Assembly (NCBI GenBank): GCA_903898755.1
Contig: CAIUGT010000012.1
Span: forward strand, 1 to 50,487
DNA: 50,487 nucleotides
From: an uncultured bacterium
Lineage (GTDB): Bacteria > Planctomycetota > Phycisphaerae > Phycisphaerales > SM1A02
Direction: 5' to 3'
A model generated the notes under the pieces. It made no database searches, was not told the origin of the DNA, and saw only the letters and a program-made list of their open reading frames with translations. The translations under genes and the position numbers were made by a program. Shown here piece after piece: positions 1 to 10,289 of the stretch (the first letter of the stretch is position 1; each line of letters begins with the position of its first letter).

Positions 1-607
<607 letters not shown>

Positions 608-608
<1 letters not shown>

Positions 609-2110
609 TAGTGGGCCGCCTTGCGAAGTTTGGGATCGATCGCGTCGCGCAACGCTTCGCCAAGCATATTGTAACTCAACACGCTTAGGAAAATGGCGAC
701 GCCAGGAAATACCGCCAACCACCAGACGAACGTTCCCGTGCTGGCCGTGGCGCTTGAAAGCAACTTGCCCCAACTGGCTTGTCCATCTGGACCAAGTCCT
801 AAGTAGCTCAAAGTTGCTTCAATACTAATTGCTGCGGCAATAGAAAAACTTGCGTCGACCAGCACGGGTGTCACGCCGTTGGGCAACATGTGGCGGAATA
901 AAATGGCGCGCAGCGGTAGGCCCACCGCTTGCGCGGCTTGCACAAATTCTTGCTTGCGAAGTTTCATGAACTCCGCGCGCGTGAAGCGCGCCGCGCCGGT
1001 CCACGAAAACATTCCAATGATGGCCATCATCATGTAGGTGTTGCGCGGCAGAACTCCCGCGGCCACGATGAGCAAGAACAACACGGGAACCGCCATGAAT
1101 ATTTCCACTATGCGGAACAGCAATAAGTCAATCCATCCGCCAAAATAACCCATGATTGCGCCAATGGTCACGCCAATCAACACGGACAGTCCGGTGGAAA
1201 CTAAGCCAATTGAAATGGACAATCGGCACGCCCACAACATTTGCGCAAGCACGTCGCCACCAAGCGCGTCAGTGCCCATGATGGTGAATCTTTTTCCAAA
1301 TGGCGTGCCCTTCCAACTTTCCAGGTTGGGCAATTCCTCCACCATTGCGCCCGGCGGCGCGGCCACCATGTCGCTGCGCGTGTAGAGCGGCGACCACGGA
1401 ATAGGCGCCCACACGCAGCGGATTTTTCCAGCGGCTTCATTGTCCATGTAGCGTTCAAAGTTGATCAAGGTCGCGCCGCCCGCGCTCACGGAAATGCCTC
1501 CACTGATCGCGGCCACGACCAACGCGCTTGCCACGCGCTTCCACAGCGAGTCAACAGATGGAATCCATGCCGCAACACATGCGGCTCCAAGTGATATGAC
1601 CGCCGCGATGGCCCAACCACCATTGTTGCCACGCGCCATTTCTTTCAGCCACGGCGCGCGCGATGATTCACTGGCCCATTCAATCAGCGTTGGCGCCAAG
1701 ACCACAATCACGCCCGCTTGAATCGCCGCCACAACGAACATTCCTGATCGTTGCGCGCGCGTGAGTGAACGTGGACCAATCAAAATCCATGGTGCGCCCA
1801 CAAAAACTCCCAACAATAAAAGCCAATCTGTAGCCGTTAAATTGGCTAAAAGTGGCCACGATCGACTGGTCACTTCACCACTTGCGCCAATCTGTTCAAT
1901 CATCCACGGATGTGAATTTGCGATCAGCGGCGCGAAGATGGCGAAGAACGCGATCAAAGAAATCCACAACAATCCAAAGCGCGCGCCGTTGCGTTTCAAC
2001 ACGCGGCTCCATGCGTCGGCCCAAAAGCCTTTGGCGCGTGTTTGCCCAACGCCGCGCATGGCGTCAATGCCGGAAATCATGTTTGGTGTGTCTTGATTGA
2101 TCTCACTCAT
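608..2110 (-). CDS. oppC: Oligopeptide ABC transporter permease, OppC-like, with an extended N-terminal half
   Basis: Inner-membrane permease subunit of the peptide importer. At 500 residues it is much longer than the usual ~300. The C-terminal part is the standard permease: GTDALGGDVLAQML (279-292), several membrane segments, and the ATPase-docking loop around 388-410 (QAAQAVGLP then RHMLPN). The first half holds a membrane segment (about 46-64) and then about four further hydrophobic stretches (about 93-112, 123-141, 166-183, 193-212) not found in typical OppC, followed by a soluble stretch. It overlaps the end of oppB by 8 bases and touches oppD. The function of the extra segments is unknown. 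Confidence 0.88.
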
Positions 2111-3674
2111 AGCTCACCCGTGGATCCGCGACCGCGTAGAGAATGTCGGCCAGCAACAACGCGAACACATTCACCGCCGCGATCATGAGCGTGTCGGCCA
2201 AAATTAAATCGCGATCATTGTTTGAAATGGCGTCCAAAATAAGGCTGCCCATTCCAGGCACGCTGAAGATGCGCTCCACCACAACGCTGCCGCCCAACAT
2301 GGCCGGGAAAATTCCAACGAACATGGTGATCAACGGCAATAAACTATTTCGAAACACGTGGCGCACCACCACATCATTACGCGCCACACCCTTGGCTTTG
2401 GCGGTGCGCACATAATCGGCGCTGAGATTGTCCAACATGCTGGCGCGCGTCTGTTTGGAAAGAATGGCGAAAGAGCCGTATGTCAGGCACAAAACAGGAA
2501 GCGCAATGTGCCACACCAGGTCAAGAAGCCAGCCGGATTTCCAAATGCCCGCGGCATTGGTGCTGGGCAAAAATGCCATTGTGTCCGCGGTGGTGTCATG
2601 CAAACCGCTCACAGGAAATAAACCAAGATATTGATTGTTGGCAAGGAAACCAATCGCAAAAACGCCCGCAAGCACGGTGGGGATGGAATACAGCGAAAGG
2701 TATAGAACGCCAGTGAGAGTGTCGAACCAACTTCCGCGGCGCACGCTTGCAATCACACCTGTAGGAACCGCGATCAAATATGAAATTGGAAATGCAATCA
2801 AGTTGATCAGCAATGTCACTGGCAACGCTTCAATGATCAAGTCCCACACTGGGCGATTCTTGGAAAACGCCACGCCAAAGTCGGAGGTGTCAAGCGAAAC
2901 AAGATTTGGAATAATTGGAAATCCGCTTTTGGGATATGGCCCCGCCAAGAACGCAGTGGTGGCGCGCTGACGCGTCTCTTCCGCAAGCGCCCAATTCGTA
3001 TCCATAGTTTTTGCGGCAGCAAATAATTTGGCACGCGCAAGAGCAAGTTGCTCCACGCGCTTCGGAGTCGCATCTTTTTGCGCGGTCGCTTGCGCCGCAT
3101 CAAGCACAATTAAAACATCCGAAAAGTCATTGGGCTTGGCGCCACCCTTGCCATCAAGGCGACCAACAAGCGGCGCGCCAACCGCGCGCGCAACATCCGC
3201 CAACGCGTCGCGAAACAAACGCACCGAACCGACATAACTACGACGCGCCCCCTCAGCATCTCGCTGAAGCCCTTTAAACTCGGCAATTTGGCTCTCATCT
3301 GTGCTTGGCGTAAACACCACGCTTGGCATGGCTGGCGGTGGAAACACTTGCGGCAACGACGGCTCAGGAATGGGCCGCGGCACACTGACACGCTCGCCAC
3401 TCAACATTCGCAAATCACGCGTGCCAAACTTGATCGGCGAAATACTGCTCAACCATTTTCCATATTGCACAATCACTGGCTCGCTTAATCCGTAGCGATC
3501 TTCCAAATACGCCTGCTGCTGCGCGATGCCTGTTGTGTTGCCTTGACCACCAGCGGCTTGCATGGACGCGCCAATTCCACCTGGCGCCAATGCCAGCAAC
3601 ATGAACACCATCAATGTAATTCCCAACAGCGTAGGAATCATTAACAGCGATCTGCGAACAAGGTAGGTGACCAT
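2103..3674 (-). CDS. oppB: Oligopeptide ABC transporter permease, OppB-like, with a large insertion after the first membrane segment
   Basis: Partner permease of the importer. The N-terminus (MVTYLVRRSLLMIPTLLGIT) is a classical OppB first membrane helix. The C-terminal ~270 residues carry the remaining helices and the docking loop (YVRTAKAKGVARNDV, RHVFRNSLLP). Between them, roughly residues 40-250, is a hydrophilic insertion rich in Ala, Arg, Lys and Glu that should face the periplasm and may be helical. Family members are usually about 310 residues; this one has 523. No clear ribosome-binding site precedes the ATG, which lies 15 bases after the binding-protein gene, consistent with operon read-through. 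Confidence 0.88.
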   Translation of the reverse strand: MVTYLVRRSLLMIPTLLGITLMVFMLLALAPGGIGASMQAAGGQGNTTGIAQQQAYLEDRYGLSEPVIVQYGKWLSSISPIKFGTRDLRMLSGERVSVPRPIPEPSLPQVFPPPAMPSVVFTPSTDESQIAEFKGLQRDAEGARRSYVGSVRLFRDALADVARAVGAPLVGRLDGKGGAKPNDFSDVLIVLDAAQATAQKDATPKRVEQLALARAKLFAAAKTMDTNWALAEETRQRATTAFLAGPYPKSGFPIIPNLVSLDTSDFGVAFSKNRPVWDLIIEALPVTLLINLIAFPISYLIAVPTGVIASVRRGSWFDTLTGVLYLSLYSIPTVLAGVFAIGFLANNQYLGLFPVSGLHDTTADTMAFLPSTNAAGIWKSGWLLDLVWHIALPVLCLTYGSFAILSKQTRASMLDNLSADYVRTAKAKGVARNDVVVRHVFRNSLLPLITMFVGIFPAMLGGSVVVERIFSVPGMGSLILDAISNNDRDLILADTLMIAAVNVFALLLADILYAVADPRVSYE

Positions 3675-3689
3675 GCGTTGACTTTCGCG

Positions 3690-5597
3690 TCAGTTCTTCA
3701 CGGGAACCGCGGACACCCTGAAGAATTCCTGCGGCTCAAGCCCGGTCTTGTAGGTGTTCACATTTCCAAAGTCACGCTTCACAAAGCGCAACCACGGAGC
3801 CACGCGAATAAATGTGTAGGCCTGATCCTCCGCAACGCACGCTTCAAACTGCCGCCACACTTGCATGCGTTCGGCTTCGTTCATGGCGCGGCGCCCCTTC
3901 TCTATCAACGCGTCGCACTCTGGACTGTTCCACTGCGTAAAATTGTCTCCACCTTCTTTGATGCTTTCACTGTGCCAAATTTGGCGCGGATCGCTCTCTG
4001 GCGCGTTGTTGCCCCAACCCATGGTTATGGCGTCAAAGTCGCGCAATTTAAGCAATTCTTGATAACGGCTCCAATCCACTGGACGCGTTGTCATGACAAT
4101 GCCGGCCTTGCCGAAACTGTCTTTCACAAAACGCGCGATGCGCTCGCTGATCTCGCCGCCCGTTGCATATGTGTATTCAAAAGTGAACTTGTCGCCTTTT
4201 TCATTTTCCAAAATTCCGTCTCCATCGCGATCTTTCCAACCCGCCTCCGCCAAAAGTGCTTTGGCTTTTTCAAAATCAAATGGAAGCGGCGCCACGGATG
4301 GATCGCTGCCAGGACTTTCTGGATTCACGGGACCCTTGGACACAATTCCAATTCCATCCCAAATGTCGCGGATCATTTTTTCACGGTCAAGCAACATGGT
4401 CATAGCGCGTCGAACGCGCTTGTCGGCAAATGGCGTCAAGCCCTTGCCAGCGCGCGGACCACATTGCCACGCGATAAAGCTGTATCCGCAACGCATGTTG
4501 GTCCACGTCAACGCGTAATTTGTTTTCTCAAACTCAGGCTCCTCTTTCATGATCTTGTTGAACTGCGGACTTGTTGGCAGCATCATGGAGCCTTCGCCAT
4601 TGCGATACGCCACCAAGCGGCCAAGATCATCTTTGATGGTGCGGAATCGCATGCTGGCAAGCGGCGCGGGCTGGGCCCAATATTGCTCGTTGCGAACCAG
4701 CACAACATCTTGTCCAGGCGTCCATTGATTCTTCAAATCGTCTGCATTTTTAGGCAGTTTCTCCAAGCGAAATTGCCCGGAGCCCATCATCATTCCAGTG
4801 GACTGGTTGATTTGCGAAGGCTCAAATGTGCCGTAGTAATGCTTGGGCAAAATTGGATCGCCAAACGCTATGAGAATATTGGTGAACAGCGGCTCCTTGA
4901 AGATGAACTCCACCGTGTGGTCGTCGATCACCTTCACATCTTTCAAATTGTCTTGCGTGCTGCGCGTGCGCTCGGCCTCGATCAGCGGATTATTGATGAA
5001 GTCAATGTAGGTGTAACGAACATCTTCGCTTGTCACGGGGTGTCCATCGCTGAAGTGCGCCAGTGGATTGATGTGCGCGCGAATCCACAAACCGTCGGGA
5101 TCAATTTGCCATCCATCGGCAAGTTGCCCAACCATTTTCAAAGTGCGCGGATCAAATGTTCCAAGATTTTCAAAGACGCGGTCGTTGACGCGCGTTGAAT
5201 ACACGTCGCTGGAAATGTATGGAGTTAACTTGGCGGGTTGCGCCTCGAACAATTCCGTGAACTCGCCACCCATAGCGTAGCCAGGAATTTTTGCGGGATC
5301 AGTTGCGGCAGTCGGCGCTTTCCACTGCTCCACTTTCACACCAGGGCGCGCCCACGCGTTGTCGCTTGGTGCGGCAGAATTGACCGCGGCGTTGGAATTT
5401 GTCGCGGCACTGGCAGCAGCCACTGGCGCAACGCGAATTTGCTGAATTCGCTTTTCAAGTTCAAGCAACCGATCATCCACGCGCTGCAAGAGCACCCATT
5501 GTCGATCGCGCTGCACCATCAACAGCCACATGGAAAGCGCAATGCCAAGAAGAAGAACAAAAAACACGAAATCTTTGAAGCCAAATCCGTTTTTCAT
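3690..5597 (-). CDS. oppA: Peptide ABC transporter substrate-binding protein (family 5), membrane-anchored
   Basis: Captures peptides or related solutes and delivers them to the OppB/OppC permeases. The body (about residues 90-635) has the family 5 pattern: LADGWQIDPDGLWIRAHI then FSDGHPVTSEDVRYTY, with DKRVRRAMTMLLDRE in the second half. There is no lipobox cysteine. Residues ~11-28 form a hydrophobic helix, followed by a charged, probably coiled-coil stretch (~30-52) and an Ala/Asn-rich linker, so it looks tethered by an uncleaved N-terminal helix. It lies second in the operon, 47 bases after an OppC-like gene and 15 before oppB. Confidence 0.9.
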   Translation of the reverse strand: MKNGFGFKDFVFFVLLLGIALSMWLLMVQRDRQWVLLQRVDDRLLELEKRIQQIRVAPVAAASAATNSNAAVNSAAPSDNAWARPGVKVEQWKAPTAATDPAKIPGYAMGGEFTELFEAQPAKLTPYISSDVYSTRVNDRVFENLGTFDPRTLKMVGQLADGWQIDPDGLWIRAHINPLAHFSDGHPVTSEDVRYTYIDFINNPLIEAERTRSTQDNLKDVKVIDDHTVEFIFKEPLFTNILIAFGDPILPKHYYGTFEPSQINQSTGMMMGSGQFRLEKLPKNADDLKNQWTPGQDVVLVRNEQYWAQPAPLASMRFRTIKDDLGRLVAYRNGEGSMMLPTSPQFNKIMKEEPEFEKTNYALTWTNMRCGYSFIAWQCGPRAGKGLTPFADKRVRRAMTMLLDREKMIRDIWDGIGIVSKGPVNPESPGSDPSVAPLPFDFEKAKALLAEAGWKDRDGDGILENEKGDKFTFEYTYATGGEISERIARFVKDSFGKAGIVMTTRPVDWSRYQELLKLRDFDAITMGWGNNAPESDPRQIWHSESIKEGGDNFTQWNSPECDALIEKGRRAMNEAERMQVWRQFEACVAEDQAYTFIRVAPWLRFVKRDFGNVNTYKTGLEPQEFFRVSAVPVKN

Positions 5598-5644
5598 AAG
5601 GGTTGGCAGCGTATCACCACATCAACAAATTGGGCAGCGACGAA

Positions 5645-6673
5645 TCATCCCGCGGAGGCTGGGTCAAGTCGATCACGCAGCCGATCCGCCGCAAAATTGA
5701 GGGTTAATAAAGCGAATGCAATCACTGCGCACGGCGGCACCAACAACCACCATCGCCCTTTCACCAAATTCATTTCCGGCAAACCAGCGGCAACCAAATT
5801 TCCAAGACTTGGAAGCGGATCGCGAATTCCAATTCCAAGAAAGCTTAAAAAACTTTCACTTAAAATTGCGCCAGGCACCGCAAGCGCCGCGTACGCCGCA
5901 ACAGGTCCCGCCAAGTTGGGCAGCAAGTGCCACCAGAAAATTCGACCAGTTCCCGCGCCAGCCGCGCGCGCCGCCTCCACATAAGGTCGTTCGCGCAGCG
6001 ATAAGACTTGCCCGCGCACCACCCGCGACATGGTCAACCAACCCACTCCGGAAATCGCCACGAGCATGGTGAAAAAATTCAACACTTGACGCGAGGTCGG
6101 CGCAAAATCTCCAAAGACCCGCTCGGCGAAACCATCCACCGCGACACCCAGCAATGTGACCAACAACATGGATGGCAACGCGTACAACACATCCACCGAG
6201 CGCATGAGGACGCTGTCCAAGCGGCCGCCAAACCACGCCGCCGCTGCTCCCCAAAATACGCCAACCGCGGTGGCCACCAAGGCGGCGCACATACCCAGAG
6301 ACAAACTAATCACGCTGCCGGCGCATAAACGCGCAAACACATCGCGGCCAAGGCGATCTGAGCCAAGCCACATGGCGGGCACATATTGATTTAATTCACG
6401 TGCCTTTTGCACTCGCTCAATTGCCACTTGATCCGCCATCCATATTGGCGGCATTAAACTCAACTGCAAATTACCGGCGGCCCAACGCGGCGCGGAACTA
6501 CTTCCACTCAGCGTGACTTCGCCAAAAGCCCATGGCGTTGACAACGCCACCAACGCCAACAATGACATTAACAACCACAAGCCAATTCCCAATCGATTTT
6601 TATTTACACGCGCGCCGCGTGAAGATGCGGGCATTTGGGAGGGTTCAATCACATCGACAGGGCTTGCGGTCAC
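5645..6673 (-). CDS. ABC transporter permease, second OppC/DppC-like subunit
   Basis: A 342-residue inner-membrane permease of normal OppC length. After a ~25-residue cytoplasmic leader comes a membrane helix (~28-48), then the family motif GSDRLGRDVFARL, further helices and the ATPase-docking loop (YVEAARAAGAGTGRIF, HLLPN). It is the first gene of the importer operon, so the operon encodes two OppC-type subunits. They may alternate with OppB, or belong to two assemblies sharing other parts. The frame opens with GTG at 6673; a later ATG at 6634 is also possible, and neither has a strong ribosome-binding site. Confidence 0.87.
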   Translation of the reverse strand: MTASPVDVIEPSQMPASSRGARVNKNRLGIGLWLLMSLLALVALSTPWAFGEVTLSGSSSAPRWAAGNLQLSLMPPIWMADQVAIERVQKARELNQYVPAMWLGSDRLGRDVFARLCAGSVISLSLGMCAALVATAVGVFWGAAAAWFGGRLDSVLMRSVDVLYALPSMLLVTLLGVAVDGFAERVFGDFAPTSRQVLNFFTMLVAISGVGWLTMSRVVRGQVLSLRERPYVEAARAAGAGTGRIFWWHLLPNLAGPVAAYAALAVPGAILSESFLSFLGIGIRDPLPSLGNLVAAGLPEMNLVKGRWWLLVPPCAVIAFALLTLNFAADRLRDRLDPASAG

Positions 6674-6795
6674 GCCCTAAGAATACGCTGATTCAATTTC
6701 GACATGCGGCATGATGATGCGTTGGCTGAAAAAACTTCGCTATTTCACTCATGACAACATGAAATAGACGGACTCTATTTCAACCCAATTCGCAA
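6674..6795. other. Intergenic gap: probable start of the peptide-importer operon and end of the ECF sigma operon
   Basis: This 122-base gap lies between the first importer gene and the stop of the preceding minus-strand gene. It should hold the importer promoter, though I could not pick out a convincing -35/-10 pair. A hairpin followed by a T-run on the minus strand (6729-6767) is listed separately. Confidence 0.4.
6729..6767 (-). terminator. Probable rho-independent terminator of the ECF sigma operon
   Basis: An 8-base inverted repeat, CTATTTCA (6740-6747) and TGAAATAG (6760-6767), is separated by 12 bases. On the minus strand it is followed after CGAAG by six T. It lies about 30 bases past the stop of the gene ending at 6796. 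The stem is AU-rich, so strength is uncertain. Confidence 0.5.
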
Positions 6796-7599
6796 CTACG
6801 GTTTTGTAGGCGCGGGCTTGGAAGCCGGCTCATTGTCATTTCCACGAGCTCGTCCGCCAAAACCACCCATCACACCACCCATGCCGCTGGGTCGTCGCCC
6901 AAATTTTGGGTCCTCACCTTTGCGGATGGCCTCGATTATTTCAGCGATGGATTTATCGCGGTCCCGAATATCTTCTTGCAACTTTTTGCGCGCGTCCTTG
7001 AGTGATTTATCGAGCGCGACAAATTCAAAACCGCGCGCCTGAATATCCAACTCCACTTGCTTATGCGCGCTGGCTTGAATGTCCTTCATAATCGATTCCT
7101 GCGCCGAAACATCGCCACTTTTCTGGGCGGCATTCCAAGCCTCACCCAATTCGCGAATTTGATTTTGCACGCGAATGTCCTCCACTCGAACGCGATACAA
7201 ATCAGGCTCGCGCTCTTTCATCATGGACAAGCCCATCAACTTGCGGGCTTCGCGCGCAAGCCGCTCACGCAACGCTTTGGGATCACTCTGGCGAAGTTTC
7301 ACCAACTCATCGGCCCATTGCGCGTTCACATCGCGCGCCGTGGCAATCACTCGATCAATTTCTTCCTCGCTTAATTCGCGACGCGCGCCTTCACCACCGC
7401 GCCAACCGCCACGATTCGCGCCCTCGTCGCCACGCGCTGACTGCGGCTCTTGAATGCTTGCCGATGAATTGTGTTGAGCTGATTTTTCTGGTTGAAGCGA
7501 CTGTTGCGCTTGCGATCCAACTCGCAAAGTTGTGGCGGCAACCGCGGCAACAATCAACATTCCAACTGCCACTCCTGACACGAATGTTTTTGAAATCAT
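6796..7599 (-). CDS. Membrane-anchored or exported helical protein of unknown function (Spy/CpxP-like architecture)
   Basis: I do not recognise a specific family. The 267-residue product starts with a hydrophobic segment (~7-24, signal or anchor) without an obvious cleavage site. Then come a Gln/Ser-rich linker, a Gly/Arg-rich patch (~62-72), a long charged helical region (~73-230) and a Gly-rich, Pro/Lys-ending tail. Helical periplasmic proteins under control of envelope-stress sigma factors often look like this, but the LTxxQ signature is absent. Its start overlaps the stop of the probable anti-sigma gene (ATGA), so the two are coupled. A sensory or chaperone role in the same stress circuit is an inference. 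Confidence 0.6.
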   Translation of the reverse strand: MISKTFVSGVAVGMLIVAAVAATTLRVGSQAQQSLQPEKSAQHNSSASIQEPQSARGDEGANRGGWRGGEGARRELSEEEIDRVIATARDVNAQWADELVKLRQSDPKALRERLAREARKLMGLSMMKEREPDLYRVRVEDIRVQNQIRELGEAWNAAQKSGDVSAQESIMKDIQASAHKQVELDIQARGFEFVALDKSLKDARKKLQEDIRDRDKSIAEIIEAIRKGEDPKFGRRPSGMGGVMGGFGGRARGNDNEPASKPAPTKP

Positions 7600-8000
7600 C
7601 GCCCAGCCTGCCCAGTGCCCAGCACGCTTCGCATTTCAAATGCCAAATCATCAAGACCCGCGCCTTGCGCGGAAGCGAGTCCAATGAAACTGTCATCGCC
7701 GGAAGAATTTGAAGACGCTTCAAGCACTGCCGCAAGCGAACGATCATCTGATGGAGTGCTTGCACGCATGCCCGCAGTTTGCCACGACAAGATCGCACCG
7801 CCGGCCAAAATTAAAATAGCAGCGGCGGCCTTCCATTGAAACGATGTGCGCGAACCAATGCGACCCACGACTTCTTGATTGGGCAGGTGCGAGACACTCG
7901 CTTGAAAAATCCGCGCGGATAATCCGCTTGGAATTTCGCTCGCGCTGGAATGCAGCGCGCGAAGTGTTCGGGCAAGTTCAAGATCGTCATGGGTTTCCAT
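7596..8000 (-). CDS. Probable membrane-bound anti-sigma factor
   Basis: A 134-residue protein with a short N-terminal cytoplasmic helical region (METHDDLELARTLRAL onward), one membrane segment (~55-75, KAAAAILILAGGAILSW) and a Ser/Asp-rich outer part. It directly follows an ECF sigma gene, the usual anti-sigma position. No zinc-binding HxxxCxxC motif is visible, so it is not a standard ZAS anti-sigma factor. The ATG at 8000 is chosen because AGGAG stands seven bases upstream. The frame stays open to 8057, but the extra residues are basic and have no ribosome-binding site. It overlaps the next gene by four bases. Confidence 0.62.
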   Translation of the reverse strand: METHDDLELARTLRALHSSASEIPSGLSARIFQASVSHLPNQEVVGRIGSRTSFQWKAAAAILILAGGAILSWQTAGMRASTPSDDRSLAAVLEASSNSSGDDSFIGLASAQGAGLDDLAFEMRSVLGTGQAGR

Positions 8001-8087
8001 TGGTGTTCTCCTGAAGCCTACCCAACGGGGCGGGCGGTTTTTTGTTGCAACACGCATGCAAAAGAAAGAAAGTATCGGACTCGAATT

Positions 8088-8741
8088 TCATGATGGCTCG
8101 TCCCCCATATGCCGTCGCATCAAGTCTCGCAATTTGCGAATAGCTCGATGATGCCGCGCTAGAAGCGTGCCCAGTGGCTCCGAAAGCATCACGGCAATTT
8201 GTTGAAAACTCATGCCGCCCTGATGACGCAAATCAATAATGGCGCGGTCGGAATCCGGGAGTTGGTCCATGGCCTCGCGCAACGCATGAATTTCCTCTTC
8301 ATTGGCCTTGTCTTGGACGGCTTTTTGCGGCGCCAAATCCGTCAAAATGTCGCTATCCATGGGCTTCGCGTGCAACTTGCGCCGTCGCATTTCATCCCGC
8401 AAACGGTTTATGGCTATTCGAAAAATCCAGGCCTGAAAATGTCCTTGCTCGACATAGTCGGCAAGCTTGTGCGCAATGGTGCAAAACACGCTTTGCGTAA
8501 TTTCCTCCGCAAGTTCTTGATTGCGGGTGTTGGAGCGTAAATACGCGTAAATGCGCGGAGACCAATATTCAACCACAACGCGCCATGCATTGGTGTCGCC
8601 CTTGGCGGCGCGCGCCAGCAACTCGCGGTCAAATTCTTCTTCTGAATCCTGCACTGCGGCAAGTCTACAACTCAACACTCTTGCGGGTTCTTGTTCATCC
8701 GCTATTTGATGATGCAATGCATTGCCGCCACACGGCAACAA
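8088..8741 (-). CDS. ECF-type RNA polymerase sigma factor
   Basis: Alternative sigma factor directing RNA polymerase to a stress or envelope regulon. Region 2 runs from LLARAAKGDTNAWRVVVEYW through QELAEEITQSVFCTIAHKL and FQAWIFRIAINRLRDEMRR. Region 4 is LPDSDRAIIDLRHQGGMSFQ followed by the helix-turn-helix and HHRAIRKLRDLM. The start is uncertain: the frame has no ATG. TTG at 8741 lies directly after the dnaB stop, and GTG codons at 8678 and 8654 would give more typical lengths. None has a clear ribosome-binding site. It is followed after 87 bases by the putative anti-sigma gene. Confidence 0.87.
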   Translation of the reverse strand: MLPCGGNALHHQIADEQEPARVLSCRLAAVQDSEEEFDRELLARAAKGDTNAWRVVVEYWSPRIYAYLRSNTRNQELAEEITQSVFCTIAHKLADYVEQGHFQAWIFRIAINRLRDEMRRRKLHAKPMDSDILTDLAPQKAVQDKANEEEIHALREAMDQLPDSDRAIIDLRHQGGMSFQQIAVMLSEPLGTLLARHHRAIRKLRDLMRRHMGDEPS

Positions 8742-10247
8742 TCACATTGGCATGCCGTCAAAATCATCGCGCGCATTTTGCGAACGATCATTTGGACGAA
8801 CCAAACGCGGAGGCGCATCCCAAGAATTCGCAGCAGGATTGTCGGAGAAATCTCGGAAGCGAGTCACGCGGCTGTCCCATGTCAAACGAACAACGCCCGT
8901 GGGTCCGTTGCGCTGTTTGGCAATGATCAATTCGGCAAGTCCGCGCTTGTCTGGATTGGCTTCGCCCCAATCATCATCGCCTTGATGGTAATACTCCTCG
9001 CGGTGCAACATCATGACCACGTCAGCGTCCTGTTCAATGCTGCCCGACTCGCGCAAGTCGCTCATTTGCGGACGGTGACCTGGTCGATCCTCGGACTTGC
9101 GGCTGAGCTGGCTCAGACAAATCACAGGCACCTCTAGTTCGCGCGCCATGGCTTTAATACCGCGGCTGATATCGCTAACTTCCACTTGACGATTTTCACT
9201 GCGCGTTCCCGCCGACATCAATTGCAAGTAGTCGATGAAAATAGCTTCAATACTATGTTGCTCGCGCAAGCGACGCGCTTTGCTGCGCATGGACAACATG
9301 GTCAGACCTGGCGTGTCGTCAATCCAAACCTTGCTGGTCTTCATGGCTTCGCACGCGGCAAGCAACGCGCGATAATCCTCGTTGCGCAACATATTGCGGC
9401 GCAGGCGTTGTGAATCAATTCCGCTTTTGCTGCACAACAAGCGCTGCACCAATTGCTGCTTGCCCATTTCCAAACTAAACATGGCGACGGCGTGGCCCGC
9501 GGCCGCGGCATTCTCCATCATGTTCAACGCGAACGCGGTCTTGCCCATGCTGGGTCGAGCCGCCAACACAATCATTTCGCCCTTCTGCAAACCACTTGTA
9601 ATCTCGTCAAATTCCGCGAAACCCGTGGGCGTTCCGTTGAATGATTTTCCATCGCTCGTGTCGATCACTTTGATCGCGTGATCAAGCAACTCCTGCAAGC
9701 TGGAAAATTGCGCGGACTCTCGTCGTTGCGCGATTGCGAAAATGCGCTGCTCGGCGGCCTCCAAAACTTGTTGCGGAAGATCGGTCGAGGCTTGCGCGTC
9801 GGCAAGAATTTCTCCCGCTGCGCGAATCAACTCGCGCAGCGTTGCCTTGTCGCGCACCAAGCGCGCGTACTCACTGGCGTGCGCGGCGGTGGGAACGCTT
9901 TCCGCAAGTTCCACCAAATACGCGGTGCCACCAACATCATCAAGAATGCCGCGGTCAAGTAATTGTTGATTCAGTTGCACCACATCAAGCGAGGCGGTGC
10001 GATCCCAAATGCCAACCATGGCTTCAAAGATGGCGCCATGCGCTGGGCGAAAAAAATCGCCGCTGGTTCGAACCAACTGCACCACATCTCCGACCACTTT
10101 GGGATCGATCAAAATAGATCCAAGTAAACTCATCTCCGCTTCAATGGCATGCGGCGGCGCGGCATCAAGAAGACGCTGGGCGTCGCGCATATCCATGCGG
10201 GGACGCGCGCGGTCTGACCCGCGATTGTGTGACTGCTTTGGTTCCAT
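8742..10247 (-). CDS. dnaB: Replicative DNA helicase DnaB
   Basis: Hexameric helicase that unwinds DNA at the replication fork and recruits primase. The N-terminal DnaB domain starts near residue 31 (PPHAIEAEMSLLGSILIDP). The RecA-like motor follows, with Walker A ARPSMGKT (230-237), the Walker B region IEAIFIDYLQLM, and the conserved SQLSRKSEDRPGHRPQMSDL then ESGSIEQDADVVMMLHR. The 501-residue length is slightly above usual because of a ~20-residue basic leader and a polar tail. AGGCGG lies about ten bases before the ATG. No intein is visible. Upstream is an HU-like gene in the same direction. Confidence 0.96.
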   Translation of the reverse strand: MEPKQSHNRGSDRARPRMDMRDAQRLLDAAPPHAIEAEMSLLGSILIDPKVVGDVVQLVRTSGDFFRPAHGAIFEAMVGIWDRTASLDVVQLNQQLLDRGILDDVGGTAYLVELAESVPTAAHASEYARLVRDKATLRELIRAAGEILADAQASTDLPQQVLEAAEQRIFAIAQRRESAQFSSLQELLDHAIKVIDTSDGKSFNGTPTGFAEFDEITSGLQKGEMIVLAARPSMGKTAFALNMMENAAAAGHAVAMFSLEMGKQQLVQRLLCSKSGIDSQRLRRNMLRNEDYRALLAACEAMKTSKVWIDDTPGLTMLSMRSKARRLREQHSIEAIFIDYLQLMSAGTRSENRQVEVSDISRGIKAMARELEVPVICLSQLSRKSEDRPGHRPQMSDLRESGSIEQDADVVMMLHREEYYHQGDDDWGEANPDKRGLAELIIAKQRNGPTGVVRLTWDSRVTRFRDFSDNPAANSWDAPPRLVRPNDRSQNARDDFDGMPM

Positions 10248-10289
10248 GATGAGCCGCCTAAAAGTTGTGGAGTGAGTGACCCGAAAGAC

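Noticed and set aside
3678-5198. 506-codon open frame on the plus strand opposite oppA
   Set aside because: It mirrors a gene with clear family 5 binding-protein motifs, has no ribosome-binding site and its product shows no motif; the bias of the minus-strand gene explains it.
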